Below are positions 17,686-26,457 of a DNA stretch of 64,000 bases, one piece after another. Both the position numbers and the translations under genes were made by a program. The stretch is from Crocinitomicaceae bacterium (GTDB taxonomy: Bacteria > Bacteroidota > Bacteroidia > Flavobacteriales_D > Crocinitomicaceae), in contig JANQWC010000013.1 in assembly GCA_030730025.1 (NCBI GenBank), positions 1 through 64,000 on the forward strand. Reading direction: 5' to 3'. The stretch's first letter is position 1. Every line of letters starts with the position of its first letter. The notes under the pieces are model-generated. The model was not told the DNA's origin and did not search any database. It saw nothing but the letters and a program-made list of their open reading frames with translations.

Positions 17686-20652
17686 TTAAGAATTTAAAAG
17701 TGTGTGCAAGCTCAGGCGATTGACTGGATTGATGCGCAAAGTAAAGCGAATGTTTTGTGCATAGTTTGTGAAGAGGTCTCCGGAGATATTATTGTTGCCG
17801 TATACCAATGGGAAATAAATGCCAAATACTTTTCCGAGACGCAGTGCCACACCCGCATTGTAATACATATCTACTGTCTGAAAGGTGCCACGCCCTGCTC
17901 CAAAATCGGCAAAAACCCCAATAATGTTAGGCTTGATAGGCAATTGTGCATAAACAGTGGCTGTAGTGAGCCAATTGATGTTACTTCCGGCTGCATTTCC
18001 AGTATGGAACTGTCCATGGCGATCCATGCGCTGCTGCGACCAAATACCAGAAACATCAGAGCGACCAAAGTTGTAGTCTTCTAAAAACAAATCTTGTTGC
18101 CCCTGCAATCCGTTTATGGACCAAAAATAACGATCTCCGCTTAGGTTGGAGATTTGATGATTGAATGTATAACCACCAAAAAGATTCAAAGTAACACTGC
18201 GGTCCAATTTACCCACTGAATAATTAAAGTTTTGGTTGAGATTGGTCCAGATGCGCGAAACGAATTCTTCTCCGGTTTTGAAATACTCATAACGATTGGT
18301 CCATTGCGCTTGATAAACTGGTTTCTTGTAATTTGTTGTGTGTTGTAAAAAAAGACCCTGGTCGTTGTAGGAGATATTGTTGCCAAGTATATTCTTTTTG
18401 TAAATTCCTTGGATCCTTACATCATGGTGAAATGCATGACGGGCTTTGCGATTGCCTAAATTGATGGAGACATAAGGATTGAAAGCAACGAAGTAGCTGT
18501 TGGCGGCATCGCGCTCTGTTCCGAAAGATTTGACCGACAATCCTAAGCGCATGAGTTCGATGGCTTTTGTTGGCAAGATTTGGTAAGAAAACTCAGCGAT
18601 GCCAGCTGGGCGCAAACGGGCCGTGCTGAGCATTGGACTCACTAAATAAGTGAATTTCTTAGGCGCCAAACCGATATTGTGAAGGGTAACGCCGGCCATG
18701 AGGCCATCGTAGGCATTGCCACCTAACATTGGTGTCCAGAAAATTGTACTGTGGTTTTTTTCGTGGTCTCCGAACATGAATTCAAAACGCAAAGGCTCTA
18801 CTTTCTTGAAAACTTGATCTTTGACCCAAAGGTTGTTTTGGCGATTGAGTTCAGGAATGTCGTTGTTGCGGTCGATCTCTACCTTTACAATGGAAGCATA
18901 AGGTGTTTTGGCAGGCACGGATGTCTGACCTGGTTCTGCCCATACGGTTTCTAATTGGTCATTTGGACCGTAGATATTCACTTCAATAGGGCCATTGACT
19001 TGACCCGGGTTGCCTAATTTAACAACACTTCCTGTTTTGGAAATTTGCACATCTTTGACTTTGTAGTCAATGTGCTTGGTAGTTTGGATGAGGTCCTTGA
19101 ACAACCAATTGAGGTCTTTACCTGTTTGCGTTTCTAGTGTCTTTTGAAGATCTGCAGGTTGTGGATGCTTGAATTTCCATTGTTGGTAATAAGCAGACAT
19201 CGCGGCATCGAATTTTTCTTCACCGAGGTAGTCCATGAGGTAGTAGAAAACCACGCCCGTTTTTTGATACATGATGGCGCCGTAATTCAGGCTAGAGAAG
19301 TCGTCGGAATGGGTTTCCAAAGGTTGGTCTAGGCCAAAGCTAGCTAAAGTGCGGTATGTGATGTCGCCGGAGTCGTGGTGATCGAGGTCATTGAGGTGAA
19401 AGCGGCCACCTGCAACCATGTCTGAAAAACGCGTGTTGTCTGGGTATTTGGTTTGGACGTAGCGCATTTCATTTAAAGTATTTAAACCTTCGTCCATCCA
19501 GCCATGTACACGCTCATTGGAACCGAGAATGCCATAAAACCAGTTGTGCCCTACTTCGTGAACAATCACTACTTCTAATTCTTCTTTCGAGCTGGAATTG
19601 CCAATGACGGTAATCATGGGGTATTCCATGCCGCCACCTGCACTGATCGTGCCGTCGATGGCTGTAACGTGCTTGTAAGGGTAATCACCGTTCCACAATG
19701 AGTAGTAATAGGTGCCATCGTGAAGGTATTCCAATGCATTGGACCAAAGCTTTGCGTTTTGCGGTGTAAACATGGCCCAAGTAGTGACGGTATCTTTGGA
19801 ATGCGGCAACACAACCTCGCCTTTTAGGACCAAGAAGCGCTTGTCGGCAAACCAAGCGAAATCATGAACACGGTCTTGCTTATATTGAATGGTTTTCCAT
19901 TCGCTAGCAGACTCCGGGAAAGTTTTAGAGCGCTCGGTTTCGGTATTGAGTAACTTCTCGAGTTTCTTTTTGCTCGCCTCTACTTTTTGATTTAAAAAAG
20001 AGATTTCAGAAGCGGTTTGCAGCTCGCCAGTTGCGCCTACAACGTAATTGGCAGGCACCGTGATTTTGACATCAAAATTGCCAAACTCCGAATAAAACTC
20101 GCCTTGATTTAAGTAAGGCATGGCATTCCAACCGTTTTGGTCGTAAACAGCCGGCTTCGGATACCATTGGGTAATTTGGTAGGACTGACCGATATGCCCC
20201 AAGCGAGAAAGGCTACCAGATGGGATTTGAACCTTGAAAGGCGTAGTTATATTGATGCTTGCGCCCGGTGCCAATTCTTCGTTGAGCTGGAGTACAACGA
20301 TGTCTTGATGCGCCTCGCTATAGGCCCACTTGACGGCTTTGCCATTGACTTTAAAGTCAAGCGAATCAATGGAACCTAAATCTTTTGGGTCTGCCTTGGC
20401 AATTTTGTCGCCTTCATTGCGCTTGAGCTGCTGGGCAAGTGCGGTGTGCTTGTTTTTGTAGGCATTTGGCCAAACGTGCATATAAATGACATCTAGCGCT
20501 TGGGCTGAATTGTTCTTGTAACTTAGGCTTTCAAAACCGTGCAAGATGTGTTTTTTGTCGTCGAGCTTGACCTCAATTTGGTAACTGACATCTTGCTGAA
20601 AATATTGACTAAAAGCCGAAAAAGGAAGCAGTAGAAATAATAATTTTTTCAT
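17686..20652 (-). CDS. M1-family metallopeptidase with C-terminal barrel-like region
   Basis: 988 aa. Signal peptide at residues 1-16. The M1 aminopeptidase N-domain and catalytic domain follow, with zinc motif H365-EVG-H369 and E388 (18 residues later) and GGMEYPMITV (the GxMEN-like exopeptidase motif, with Tyr for Asn). After about residue 610 comes roughly 380 residues of alternating beta strands rich in aromatics and N/G turns (e.g. FEFMFGDHEKN, LNLFGGYTF, VFADFGAGRGTF, IRFTLRINP), looking like an outer-membrane beta-barrel. It probably is an outer-membrane-anchored peptidase. Start ATG 20652 (MKKLLFLLL); the 13 extra upstream residues are not signal-like. Confidence 0.9.
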   Translation of the reverse strand: MKKLLFLLLPFSAFSQYFQQDVSYQIEVKLDDKKHILHGFESLSYKNNSAQALDVIYMHVWPNAYKNKHTALAQQLKRNEGDKIAKADPKDLGSIDSLDFKVNGKAVKWAYSEAHQDIVVLQLNEELAPGASINITTPFKVQIPSGSLSRLGHIGQSYQITQWYPKPAVYDQNGWNAMPYLNQGEFYSEFGNFDVKITVPANYVVGATGELQTASEISFLNQKVEASKKKLEKLLNTETERSKTFPESASEWKTIQYKQDRVHDFAWFADKRFLVLKGEVVLPHSKDTVTTWAMFTPQNAKLWSNALEYLHDGTYYYSLWNGDYPYKHVTAIDGTISAGGGMEYPMITVIGNSSSKEELEVVIVHEVGHNWFYGILGSNERVHGWMDEGLNTLNEMRYVQTKYPDNTRFSDMVAGGRFHLNDLDHHDSGDITYRTLASFGLDQPLETHSDDFSSLNYGAIMYQKTGVVFYYLMDYLGEEKFDAAMSAYYQQWKFKHPQPADLQKTLETQTGKDLNWLFKDLIQTTKHIDYKVKDVQISKTGSVVKLGNPGQVNGPIEVNIYGPNDQLETVWAEPGQTSVPAKTPYASIVKVEIDRNNDIPELNRQNNLWVKDQVFKKVEPLRFEFMFGDHEKNHSTIFWTPMLGGNAYDGLMAGVTLHNIGLAPKKFTYLVSPMLSTARLRPAGIAEFSYQILPTKAIELMRLGLSVKSFGTERDAANSYFVAFNPYVSINLGNRKARHAFHHDVRIQGIYKKNILGNNISYNDQGLFLQHTTNYKKPVYQAQWTNRYEYFKTGEEFVSRIWTNLNQNFNYSVGKLDRSVTLNLFGGYTFNHQISNLSGDRYFWSINGLQGQQDLFLEDYNFGRSDVSGIWSQQRMDRHGQFHTGNAAGSNINWLTTATVYAQLPIKPNIIGVFADFGAGRGTFQTVDMYYNAGVALRLGKVFGIYFPLVYGNNNISGDLFTNYAQNIRFTLRINPVNRLSLHTLLNS

Positions 20653-20692
20653 CAATAGAGATTTGAAATAAAAGTACAAAGAAATGGGCATA

Positions 20693-20720
20693 AAAAAGCC
20701 ACCCGAAGGTGGCTTTATCT
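20693..20720 (-). terminator. Terminator of the MopE-repeat gene
   Basis: On the minus strand AAAGCCACC / GGTGGCTTT with a 4-nt loop, followed by six T, 40 nt after the stop of the gene at 20757. Confidence 0.87.
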
Positions 20721-20756
20721 TTGTTGACGAAATGTCTGAGCAAATGTTACAAGTGC

Positions 20757-23417
20757 TTAGAACTTGACAATTCGCTGTGTGTTTTCATTGATTTGAACCA
20801 GGTAAGTACCCGGTTTTAAATTGCTGAGGTCTAGGGAATGACTTGCACCATTCACATTGGCTATTTGCAGTACTTTGCCATTCAGGTCGGTGAGGATTAT
20901 GTTACCAACATAAACCTTACTCAAAGTAATGTGAAGTAAATCTGAAGTTGGGTTCGGCGCAATGGTAGCCGTCATTTCTAAAGAGGTGAGCCCAAGGACG
21001 CCGTCTACGCCGTCGCAGTTTTCATCGATGCCGTTTCCTTCGGTATCTACAGCACCAGGGTACGCGCTGTTGTTGCTGTCGTCGCAGTCGCCGGTTTGGG
21101 TAGCGTAGCCTGCAATTGGGGTACAAGAAACCGTTGGGTTACCAATTCCATAACCATCGCTGTCGCCATCAAAATAGTAGTTTAAGAAGGTAAGGCCTTC
21201 GTCTTCTTGACCATCGCAGTTGTTGTCAATGCCGTCACATACTTCAGAAGCGCCAGGGTTGACTGCATTGTTGTTGTCATCGCAGTCGCCGCCAATCGCA
21301 ATCATGTTGACTGGTGCTTGGCAAAACAAAACACCTGTAGCGTCGTCGCCATAGCCGTCTTGGTCGTTGTCTGAGTAATACATCGTTGGTGCAATAATTG
21401 AGGCATTGGTATCGTCACAATCGCCACTGGCCAATACATAGCCTGCAGGCTGAACACATGCTGTTTGTGTCACGGCAGCATTTCCAACTTGATCGTTATC
21501 TAAATCTTGGTACCAAACCGTATTTGGATTGATCAACGCGTCGGCATCATTGCAATCGGTGTTATTAGCGACAAATCCTGCAGGTGCATTACAAAGCAGG
21601 GTATCCATCGCTGGGTCTCCGAATCCGTCGCCATCTGTATCCGCATAGTACAAAGTAGGTAAAACGGTAATGGCATTCCCCCAAAGAGAAACGTTGTCCA
21701 TTCTAAGTGTAGAAGTATTTGTGGCCTGATTGATGACATAAAAGCGGAACGTAACTGTGCTGACGTTGGCAAAAGTTGCTGGTAAAAGTACGGTATCGGC
21801 CAACGCTACATTGCCATTCCAAGAAGAGGCAATTGTATCGATGTTTGCAGTAAAGTTATCGAGGCTCGAACGCACAAAAATTGTTGGCGTACCACCAGTA
21901 GAACTCGTGCGGTGATTGAGGGCCAATTTCGCTAAATTCAGGTTGCTACAGTTAGCACCAGTAATGGTGAACTCGTTGTATTGCGCTGCATCAAAAAGAG
22001 CCGTTTGATTCCAGCCACTGCGGTTGAAAACACCACCACCAGAGGCACAAGTAGAGCCTTGCGCAGTGAAATCAGAGAAAGTCCAGTTGGTGCTGGTATT
22101 GGTTGCCGCTACATCTTGGGTTGCACAATCTACTGTTGCAGCAAACTGATAAATACCTAATTGGAGTGGTGCATCGAAACCATTACAGTCTTCGTCAATA
22201 CCATTGCCTGGCACGTCCACCGCACCTGGGTAAATAGCGTTGTTGTTGTCATCGCAGTCGGTGCTATTGGTGACATAACCGGTAATTGCCGCACAACCCG
22301 ATTGTGAAACGGCAGCGTTACCAAAACCATCGTTGTCTAAATCTTGATAGTAAGTCAAGGAACCAACGACACTGAGGTTGAGTGTGATTGTGCTGTCGCA
22401 ACCCGCTACGTTTTGAGTCAGTTGGGTATAAGTACCAGAAGCGCTATACGTTTGGTTGTTTAACGTATAAGGACCACAATTGGTGATGTTCAAGGTAGAT
22501 GTATTCGCATTGTTGATGGTTAAGCTCAGGTTGATGATGGAGTCACAACCTGCTGCATTCGCGTTCGCTAGTGTTTGAACGTAGGTACCAGAGGTTGTAT
22601 AGGTTTGGTTGTTGAGTGTGTATGTGTTACATGCTGAGGCAGTAATTGTATTGTAGCTCACGCAAGAAGCGGCTGCACCCGGCGTCACTGAAGCCCAGGT
22701 TTCACCTGCGCGAATTTCGTCGATTTCAAAAGTTCCAATGCCTCCTGCCTGACGCAAGGCTACTGATTGAATACCTGCGGCTGGCCATTGTGAACTCCCC
22801 TGAGAATTAGTGGCTCCGGCAACAGGCTCTGCTGCGCCAGCAACTGGATTGAGCCATAGACTTGCATCTATGCCACCAGAAGCATTTTGAACAGCTTTTG
22901 CTACGATAAAATAAGTGACATTTGGATTCAAGTCTTGACTAATAAATGAAGGAACGACAGTTCCGCCAGATGTATTCAAGATACCAATTTTAAATGTACC
23001 AGGTGTCGACCCTAATGCAGTATAAATTCTCGGGAAATAAATAGAGACAGAGGCGCCAGCTGTCCCGCCAAAAGCAATAAAATAGCTGCCGCTGGCCGTC
23101 ATGTTGGATAAATCAGTTACATTCAACAAAAAGGAAAGATAACCAACTGTGCCAGTAGTAGTAAATGGTTTGTTGATATCTTGTGCAACGGAACCAGACA
23201 TCGAGACCCGATTACCTAACGAAGCTTGTAATCCAGGATAAGAAAGACTATTACCGGAACCTGATGGGGTCGTTAGAGCTGTAATTGGTCCGGTGGTACC
23301 GCTGTGAACGGTCCAGCCGTTTGCAGAAGCCAAACCCGTAAAATTGAAGGATTCAAAAGCCTGCGCAAACACATTGAGGCTTAGGATGGTGAGGATAAAT
23401 AGTAAACCTGTTTTCAT
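20757..23417 (-). CDS. T9SS-exported protein with MopE-type metal-binding repeats
   Basis: 886 aa. Signal peptide (about 1-18), then a lectin/LamG-like beta region (to about 235), a short repeat pair (TLNNQTY..SGTY..CDSTI), and five MopE-type repeats starting with YYxDxDxDGxG and ending DCDD..N..NPGA or GIDENCDG: one near residues 354-415, four near 588-815. An intervening beta domain lies at about 416-585. The Asp/Asn-rich loops suggest Ca2+ or other metal binding. The C-terminus (APNPTSDLLHI ... LKPGTYLVQI ... IVKF) is a T9SS type A sorting domain, so the protein is exported to the surface. Ligand unknown. Confidence 0.9.
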   Translation of the reverse strand: MKTGLLFILTILSLNVFAQAFESFNFTGLASANGWTVHSGTTGPITALTTPSGSGNSLSYPGLQASLGNRVSMSGSVAQDINKPFTTTGTVGYLSFLLNVTDLSNMTASGSYFIAFGGTAGASVSIYFPRIYTALGSTPGTFKIGILNTSGGTVVPSFISQDLNPNVTYFIVAKAVQNASGGIDASLWLNPVAGAAEPVAGATNSQGSSQWPAAGIQSVALRQAGGIGTFEIDEIRAGETWASVTPGAAASCVSYNTITASACNTYTLNNQTYTTSGTYVQTLANANAAGCDSIINLSLTINNANTSTLNITNCGPYTLNNQTYSASGTYTQLTQNVAGCDSTITLNLSVVGSLTYYQDLDNDGFGNAAVSQSGCAAITGYVTNSTDCDDNNNAIYPGAVDVPGNGIDEDCNGFDAPLQLGIYQFAATVDCATQDVAATNTSTNWTFSDFTAQGSTCASGGGVFNRSGWNQTALFDAAQYNEFTITGANCSNLNLAKLALNHRTSSTGGTPTIFVRSSLDNFTANIDTIASSWNGNVALADTVLLPATFANVSTVTFRFYVINQATNTSTLRMDNVSLWGNAITVLPTLYYADTDGDGFGDPAMDTLLCNAPAGFVANNTDCNDADALINPNTVWYQDLDNDQVGNAAVTQTACVQPAGYVLASGDCDDTNASIIAPTMYYSDNDQDGYGDDATGVLFCQAPVNMIAIGGDCDDNNNAVNPGASEVCDGIDNNCDGQEDEGLTFLNYYFDGDSDGYGIGNPTVSCTPIAGYATQTGDCDDSNNSAYPGAVDTEGNGIDENCDGVDGVLGLTSLEMTATIAPNPTSDLLHITLSKVYVGNIILTDLNGKVLQIANVNGASHSLDLSNLKPGTYLVQINENTQRIVKF

Positions 23418-23511
23418 AAAAATATTTTTGGTTCGGTAAATTTACAACTTTGTCCGTTAACTTACGGAAACTTCAGATGAACTCGCCGTTAAATTTAGGT
23501 CGTTGGACAAA

Positions 23512-23541
23512 AAAAGGCGAAGTTTCCCTCGCCTTTTCTGA
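23512..23541 (-). terminator. Terminator of pnp
   Basis: AAAAGGCGA / TCGCCTTTT with an 8-nt loop, followed on the minus strand by a run of T, about 20 nt after the pnp stop. Confidence 0.87.
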
Positions 23542-23557
23542 ATAATTGGATTAAAAA

Positions 23558-25708
23558 TTATTCTGCAGCAGTTGGCTCAGTAGCCGGACGCTCAGGGCGT
23601 GGCAACAAAACTTTGCGAGATAATTTCCATTTTTTGGTTTTTGGATCTTTGCCAATCACTTTGAAAGTCAGCATTTCGCCTTCTTTCACGACATCTTCCA
23701 TTTTTGCTGTTTTTTCCCAAGCAAATTCGGAGATGTGGATGAGTCCGTCTGTACCTGGAACGATTTCTACGAAGCAACCGAATTCTTTGACAGATTTCAC
23801 TTTACCTTCGTAAGTTGCACCTTCGTCTACTTGAGGCGGGAATGCAATTTGACGGATCAAGCGGATCGCTTCAGCCATGTCGTTTCCGTTGTTAGAAAGA
23901 ACTTGTACACGACCTTCACCATTTGGTAATTCTTCGATGGTGATGGTGGTTTTGGTTTCTTTCTGCAAACCTTGGATGATTTTTCCTCCAGGCCCGATGA
24001 TCGCACCGATCATTTCGTTAGGCACGTTGAGTGCTTCCAAACGCGGTGTTTGTGGCTTGAGCTCCGGACGCGGCGCTGACATGGTTTCGGTGATTTTACC
24101 GAGGATGTGCAAACGACCTGCGCGAGATTGCTCTAGTGCTTGTGTCAAGACTTCGTATGGCAAGCCATCTACTTTGATGTCCATCTGGCAAGCAGTGATG
24201 CCGTTGGCGGTACCTGTAACTTTGAAGTCCATGTCGCCGAGGTGATCTTCATCTCCTAAGATATCAGACAAGACCGCAAATTTACCTTCGTCGGCAACCA
24301 AGCCCATAGCGATACCAGAAACTGGAGATTTGATCGGCACACCACCGTCCATAAGGGCGAGGGTTCCGGCACAAACTGTAGCCATTGAAGACGAACCGTT
24401 TGATTCTAAAATGTCAGAAACGATACGAACCGCGTATGGGTAGTCGTCTGGCATGACTGGCTTGAGTGCGCGAAGCGCCAAGTTTCCGTGACCGATTTCG
24501 CGACGTGAAGTGCCACGAAGTGGTTTGGCTTCACCTGTAGAGAATGGTGGGAAGTTGTAGTGTAGTAAGAATTTTTCGGTGCCTTGGAAAGTAGCGCCGT
24601 CGATCATTTGCTCGTCCATTTTACCACCGAGGGTAAGTGTGGTGAGTGATTGTGTTTCTCCGCGTGTAAATACTGCCGAACCGTGAACCATTGGAAGGTA
24701 ATCTACCTCGGCCCAGATCGGACGGATTTCGTCGAACTGACGACCATCTAAGCGCGCGCGCTCATTGAGCATGACCCAACGAACTGCTTTTTTCTTCACT
24801 TCTGAGAAGTATACAGAAATAAATTTGGCAGCGTGCTCGAGTTCTTCTTCAGAAAAACCTGCTTTCACTTCTGCTTTAATGGCATCGAAGAGCTCGGTGC
24901 GTTTTGCCTTGTTGGCAAGACCCATGCGGGCTACGTCTTTACATTTTTCCATCGCCAATTCGAATACTTTGGCACGAACGTCAGCGTCGTGAGACTCGTG
25001 GGAGTATTCGCGTTTTGGATTGGCAGTAGGGATTTCTGCAGCGAGTGCTAATTGGAAGTTACATTGTTCGATAATTGCAGCGTGAGCAAGCTTGATCACC
25101 TCAACCAATTCGGCTTCGGAGATTTCTTGCATTTCGCCTTCAACCATGTTGACGTCTTTGGCCGTACCAGCAACCATGACATCGATGTCTGAAAGGGCAA
25201 TTTCTGCCATTGTTGGGTTGATGATGAACTCGCCGTTGATGCGTCCGACGCGCACTTCAGACATTGGGCCGTTGAACGGAATGTTCGATACCGCAATTGC
25301 AGAAGATGCTGCCAAACCGCACAAAGCGTCTGGGTTGTGCACACCGTCGTAAGACATGAGTTGGATCATGACTTGTACTTCAGCATGGTAATCGTCTGGG
25401 AAAAGTGGACGCAAAGCGCGGTCTACTAAACGCATGACTAAAATTTCGGTTTCGGAAGGGCGTGCCTCACGACGGAAGAAACCGCCTGGAAAACGACCAG
25501 CTGCCGAATATTTTTCACGGTAATCTACCGTAAGTGGAAGAAAATCTACGCCTTCCTTTGCGTCTTGTGCTGCCACAACAGTAGCGAGCAACATGGTGTC
25601 GCCCATGCGCACCACAACAGAACCATCTGCCTGCTTTGCCAACTTCCCGGTCTCTACAAGGATTTCCTTGCCGCCGGTCATGATTGACTTTCTTGTTCCT
25701 ATATTCAT
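23558..25708 (-). CDS. pnp: Polynucleotide phosphorylase
   Basis: 716 aa. Two RNase PH-like domains (first with [14 protein letters not shown], second with the active core [17 protein letters not shown] and [16 protein letters not shown]), an alpha-helical linker, a KH domain ([13 protein letters not shown] near residue 570) and a C-terminal S1 domain ([25 protein letters not shown]). A phosphate-dependent 3'-5' exonuclease for RNA decay. It lies downstream of rpsO, the conserved rpsO-pnp order; a weak terminator between may attenuate. Confidence 0.98.
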   Translation of the reverse strand: MNIGTRKSIMTGGKEILVETGKLAKQADGSVVVRMGDTMLLATVVAAQDAKEGVDFLPLTVDYREKYSAAGRFPGGFFRREARPSETEILVMRLVDRALRPLFPDDYHAEVQVMIQLMSYDGVHNPDALCGLAASSAIAVSNIPFNGPMSEVRVGRINGEFIINPTMAEIALSDIDVMVAGTAKDVNMVEGEMQEISEAELVEVIKLAHAAIIEQCNFQLALAAEIPTANPKREYSHESHDADVRAKVFELAMEKCKDVARMGLANKAKRTELFDAIKAEVKAGFSEEELEHAAKFISVYFSEVKKKAVRWVMLNERARLDGRQFDEIRPIWAEVDYLPMVHGSAVFTRGETQSLTTLTLGGKMDEQMIDGATFQGTEKFLLHYNFPPFSTGEAKPLRGTSRREIGHGNLALRALKPVMPDDYPYAVRIVSDILESNGSSSMATVCAGTLALMDGGVPIKSPVSGIAMGLVADEGKFAVLSDILGDEDHLGDMDFKVTGTANGITACQMDIKVDGLPYEVLTQALEQSRAGRLHILGKITETMSAPRPELKPQTPRLEALNVPNEMIGAIIGPGGKIIQGLQKETKTTITIEELPNGEGRVQVLSNNGNDMAEAIRLIRQIAFPPQVDEGATYEGKVKSVKEFGCFVEIVPGTDGLIHISEFAWEKTAKMEDVVKEGEMLTFKVIGKDPKTKKWKLSRKVLLPRPERPATEPTAAE

Positions 25709-25741
25709 CTTTATTTATTTACAACTTTTAAAACAAAAGAA

Positions 25742-25767
25742 GGGGCTATCGATGTTATCGAAGCCCC
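25742..25767 (-). terminator. Hairpin between rpsO and pnp (attenuating terminator)
   Basis: On the minus strand GGGGCT..CGAT paired with ATCG..AGCCCC, followed by TTCTTTTGTTTT. The tract is interrupted, so readthrough into pnp is expected. It may also be a processing site. Confidence 0.6.
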
Positions 25768-25801
25768 CTCTCCCATAAAATTTTCCGAGCTGATCTCAGA
25801 A

Positions 25802-26071
25802 TTAACGACGAAGTCCTAATTCTTTGATCAAGGCACGGTATTTCTCGATATCGTTTGCCTTTAGGTAATCAAGAAGGCTACGACGCTTACCAACTAACAA
25901 CTGAAGTGCGCGTTGGGTACCGTAGTCTTTGCGGTTCTTTTTCAAGTGCTCAGTAAGGTGAGCAATGCGAAAAGTAAACAAGGCCACTTGGCCTTCTGTA
26001 GAACCGGTGTTGGTTTCTGAACCACCGTGTTTGGCGAAGATCTCTTTCTTCTTTGCTGAATCTAGATACAT
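25802..26071 (-). CDS. rpsO: 30S ribosomal protein S15
   Basis: 89 aa, full length. Hallmarks: TGSTEGQVALFTFRI, LTEHLKKNRKDYGTQRALQLLVGKRRSLLDYL. S15 binds the 16S rRNA central domain early in 30S assembly. The promoter lies about 60 nt upstream, and the leader carries a perfect short hairpin, which matters because S15 often controls its own mRNA in other bacteria. Confidence 0.98.
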   Translation of the reverse strand: MYLDSAKKKEIFAKHGGSETNTGSTEGQVALFTFRIAHLTEHLKKNRKDYGTQRALQLLVGKRRSLLDYLKANDIEKYRALIKELGLRR

Positions 26072-26104
26072 GCTAATATTTGTGTAAATGATTATTATGT
26101 AGAC

Positions 26105-26119
26105 TGACCACCTTGGTCA
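26105..26119 (-). promoter_or_regulatory. Hairpin in the rpsO 5' leader
   Basis: TGACCA, 3-nt loop, TGGTCA, just downstream of the rpsO promoter and about 35 nt before the ATG. A candidate S15 autoregulatory element by position only; no match to a described S15 leader class is claimed. Confidence 0.4.
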
Positions 26120-26128
26120 ATACGGCTG

Positions 26129-26160
26129 CAAAGATAAGAACTCTTTTTGATACGCACAAA
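26129..26160 (-). promoter_or_regulatory. Promoter of rpsO
   Basis: On the minus strand TTTG (26160-26157), 20 nt, TATCTTTG (26136-26129). Full Bacteroidota consensus, giving a leader of about 50 nt. Confidence 0.75.
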
Positions 26161-26180
26161 AGCAAAACCGCTTTTATTGT

Positions 26181-26188
26181 TATCTTTG
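26181..26188 (+). promoter_or_regulatory. -7 box of the cobalamin-riboswitch transcript
   Basis: TATCTTTG immediately before the aptamer; transcription would start near 26192-26197. No clear -33 box. Divergent from the rpsO promoter. Confidence 0.5.
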
Positions 26189-26194
26189 CAGTGT

Positions 26195-26375
26195 TCTTAG
26201 GTGTTCGCTCGTCGAACTTAATAAGGAATCCGGTTAGAATCCGGAGCTGTATCTGCAGCTGTAAGTGTCTAAAAAGTTGCTTTCACAAAGCCACTGCGCA
26301 AGCGGGAAGGCAAAGCAACAACAGGCATGAGCCAGAAGACTTGCCCTCGAACAGCGTGAAGACTTCAGATCAAGG
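26195..26375 (+). ncRNA. Cobalamin riboswitch (aptamer)
   Basis: The conserved cobalamin aptamer core is readable in order: AATAAGGAATCCGG; P4 TCCGG (26229-26233) with CCGGA (26241-26245); P5 GCTG with CAGC and the following TGTAAGTG; GCCACTG and CGGGAAGG around 26290-26310; a perfect 8-bp helix GTTGCTTT (26276-26283) with AAAGCAAC (26312-26319); and the B12 box GCCAGAAGACTTGCC (26331-26345). An outer pairing TGTTCG/CGAACA encloses the core. It should bind adenosyl- or other cobalamin and repress the downstream gene. It occupies most of the 386-bp gap between rpsO and the downstream ATG. Confidence 0.93.
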
Positions 26376-26377
26376 TC

Positions 26378-26421
26378 GGTATCGCCAAGGGCTTCGTATA
26401 CCCTTGCCGCTCCACTTTTTT
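26378..26421 (+). promoter_or_regulatory. Possible expression platform of the cobalamin riboswitch
   Basis: Two mutually exclusive hairpins share bases 26401-26402: GGTAT (26378-26382) with ATACC (26398-26402), and CAAGGG (26386-26391) with CCCTTG (26401-26406), the latter followed by CCGCTCCAC and six T. A terminator/antiterminator switch is possible, but the T run is 9 nt from the stem, so it would be an imperfect terminator. Confidence 0.4.
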
Positions 26422-26457
26422 CCGTGTCCTTGTTTAATTTATTTAAATGTTCAACAC

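Noticed and set aside
20950-22380. Repeated DNA in the MopE gene as a possible CRISPR-like array
   Set aside because: The copies are degenerate, of variable spacing and in frame; they are protein repeats.
26113-26457. In-frame extension of the riboswitch-controlled gene upstream of ATG 26458
   Set aside because: It is the riboswitch and its leader read as protein; the signal peptide begins at 26458.
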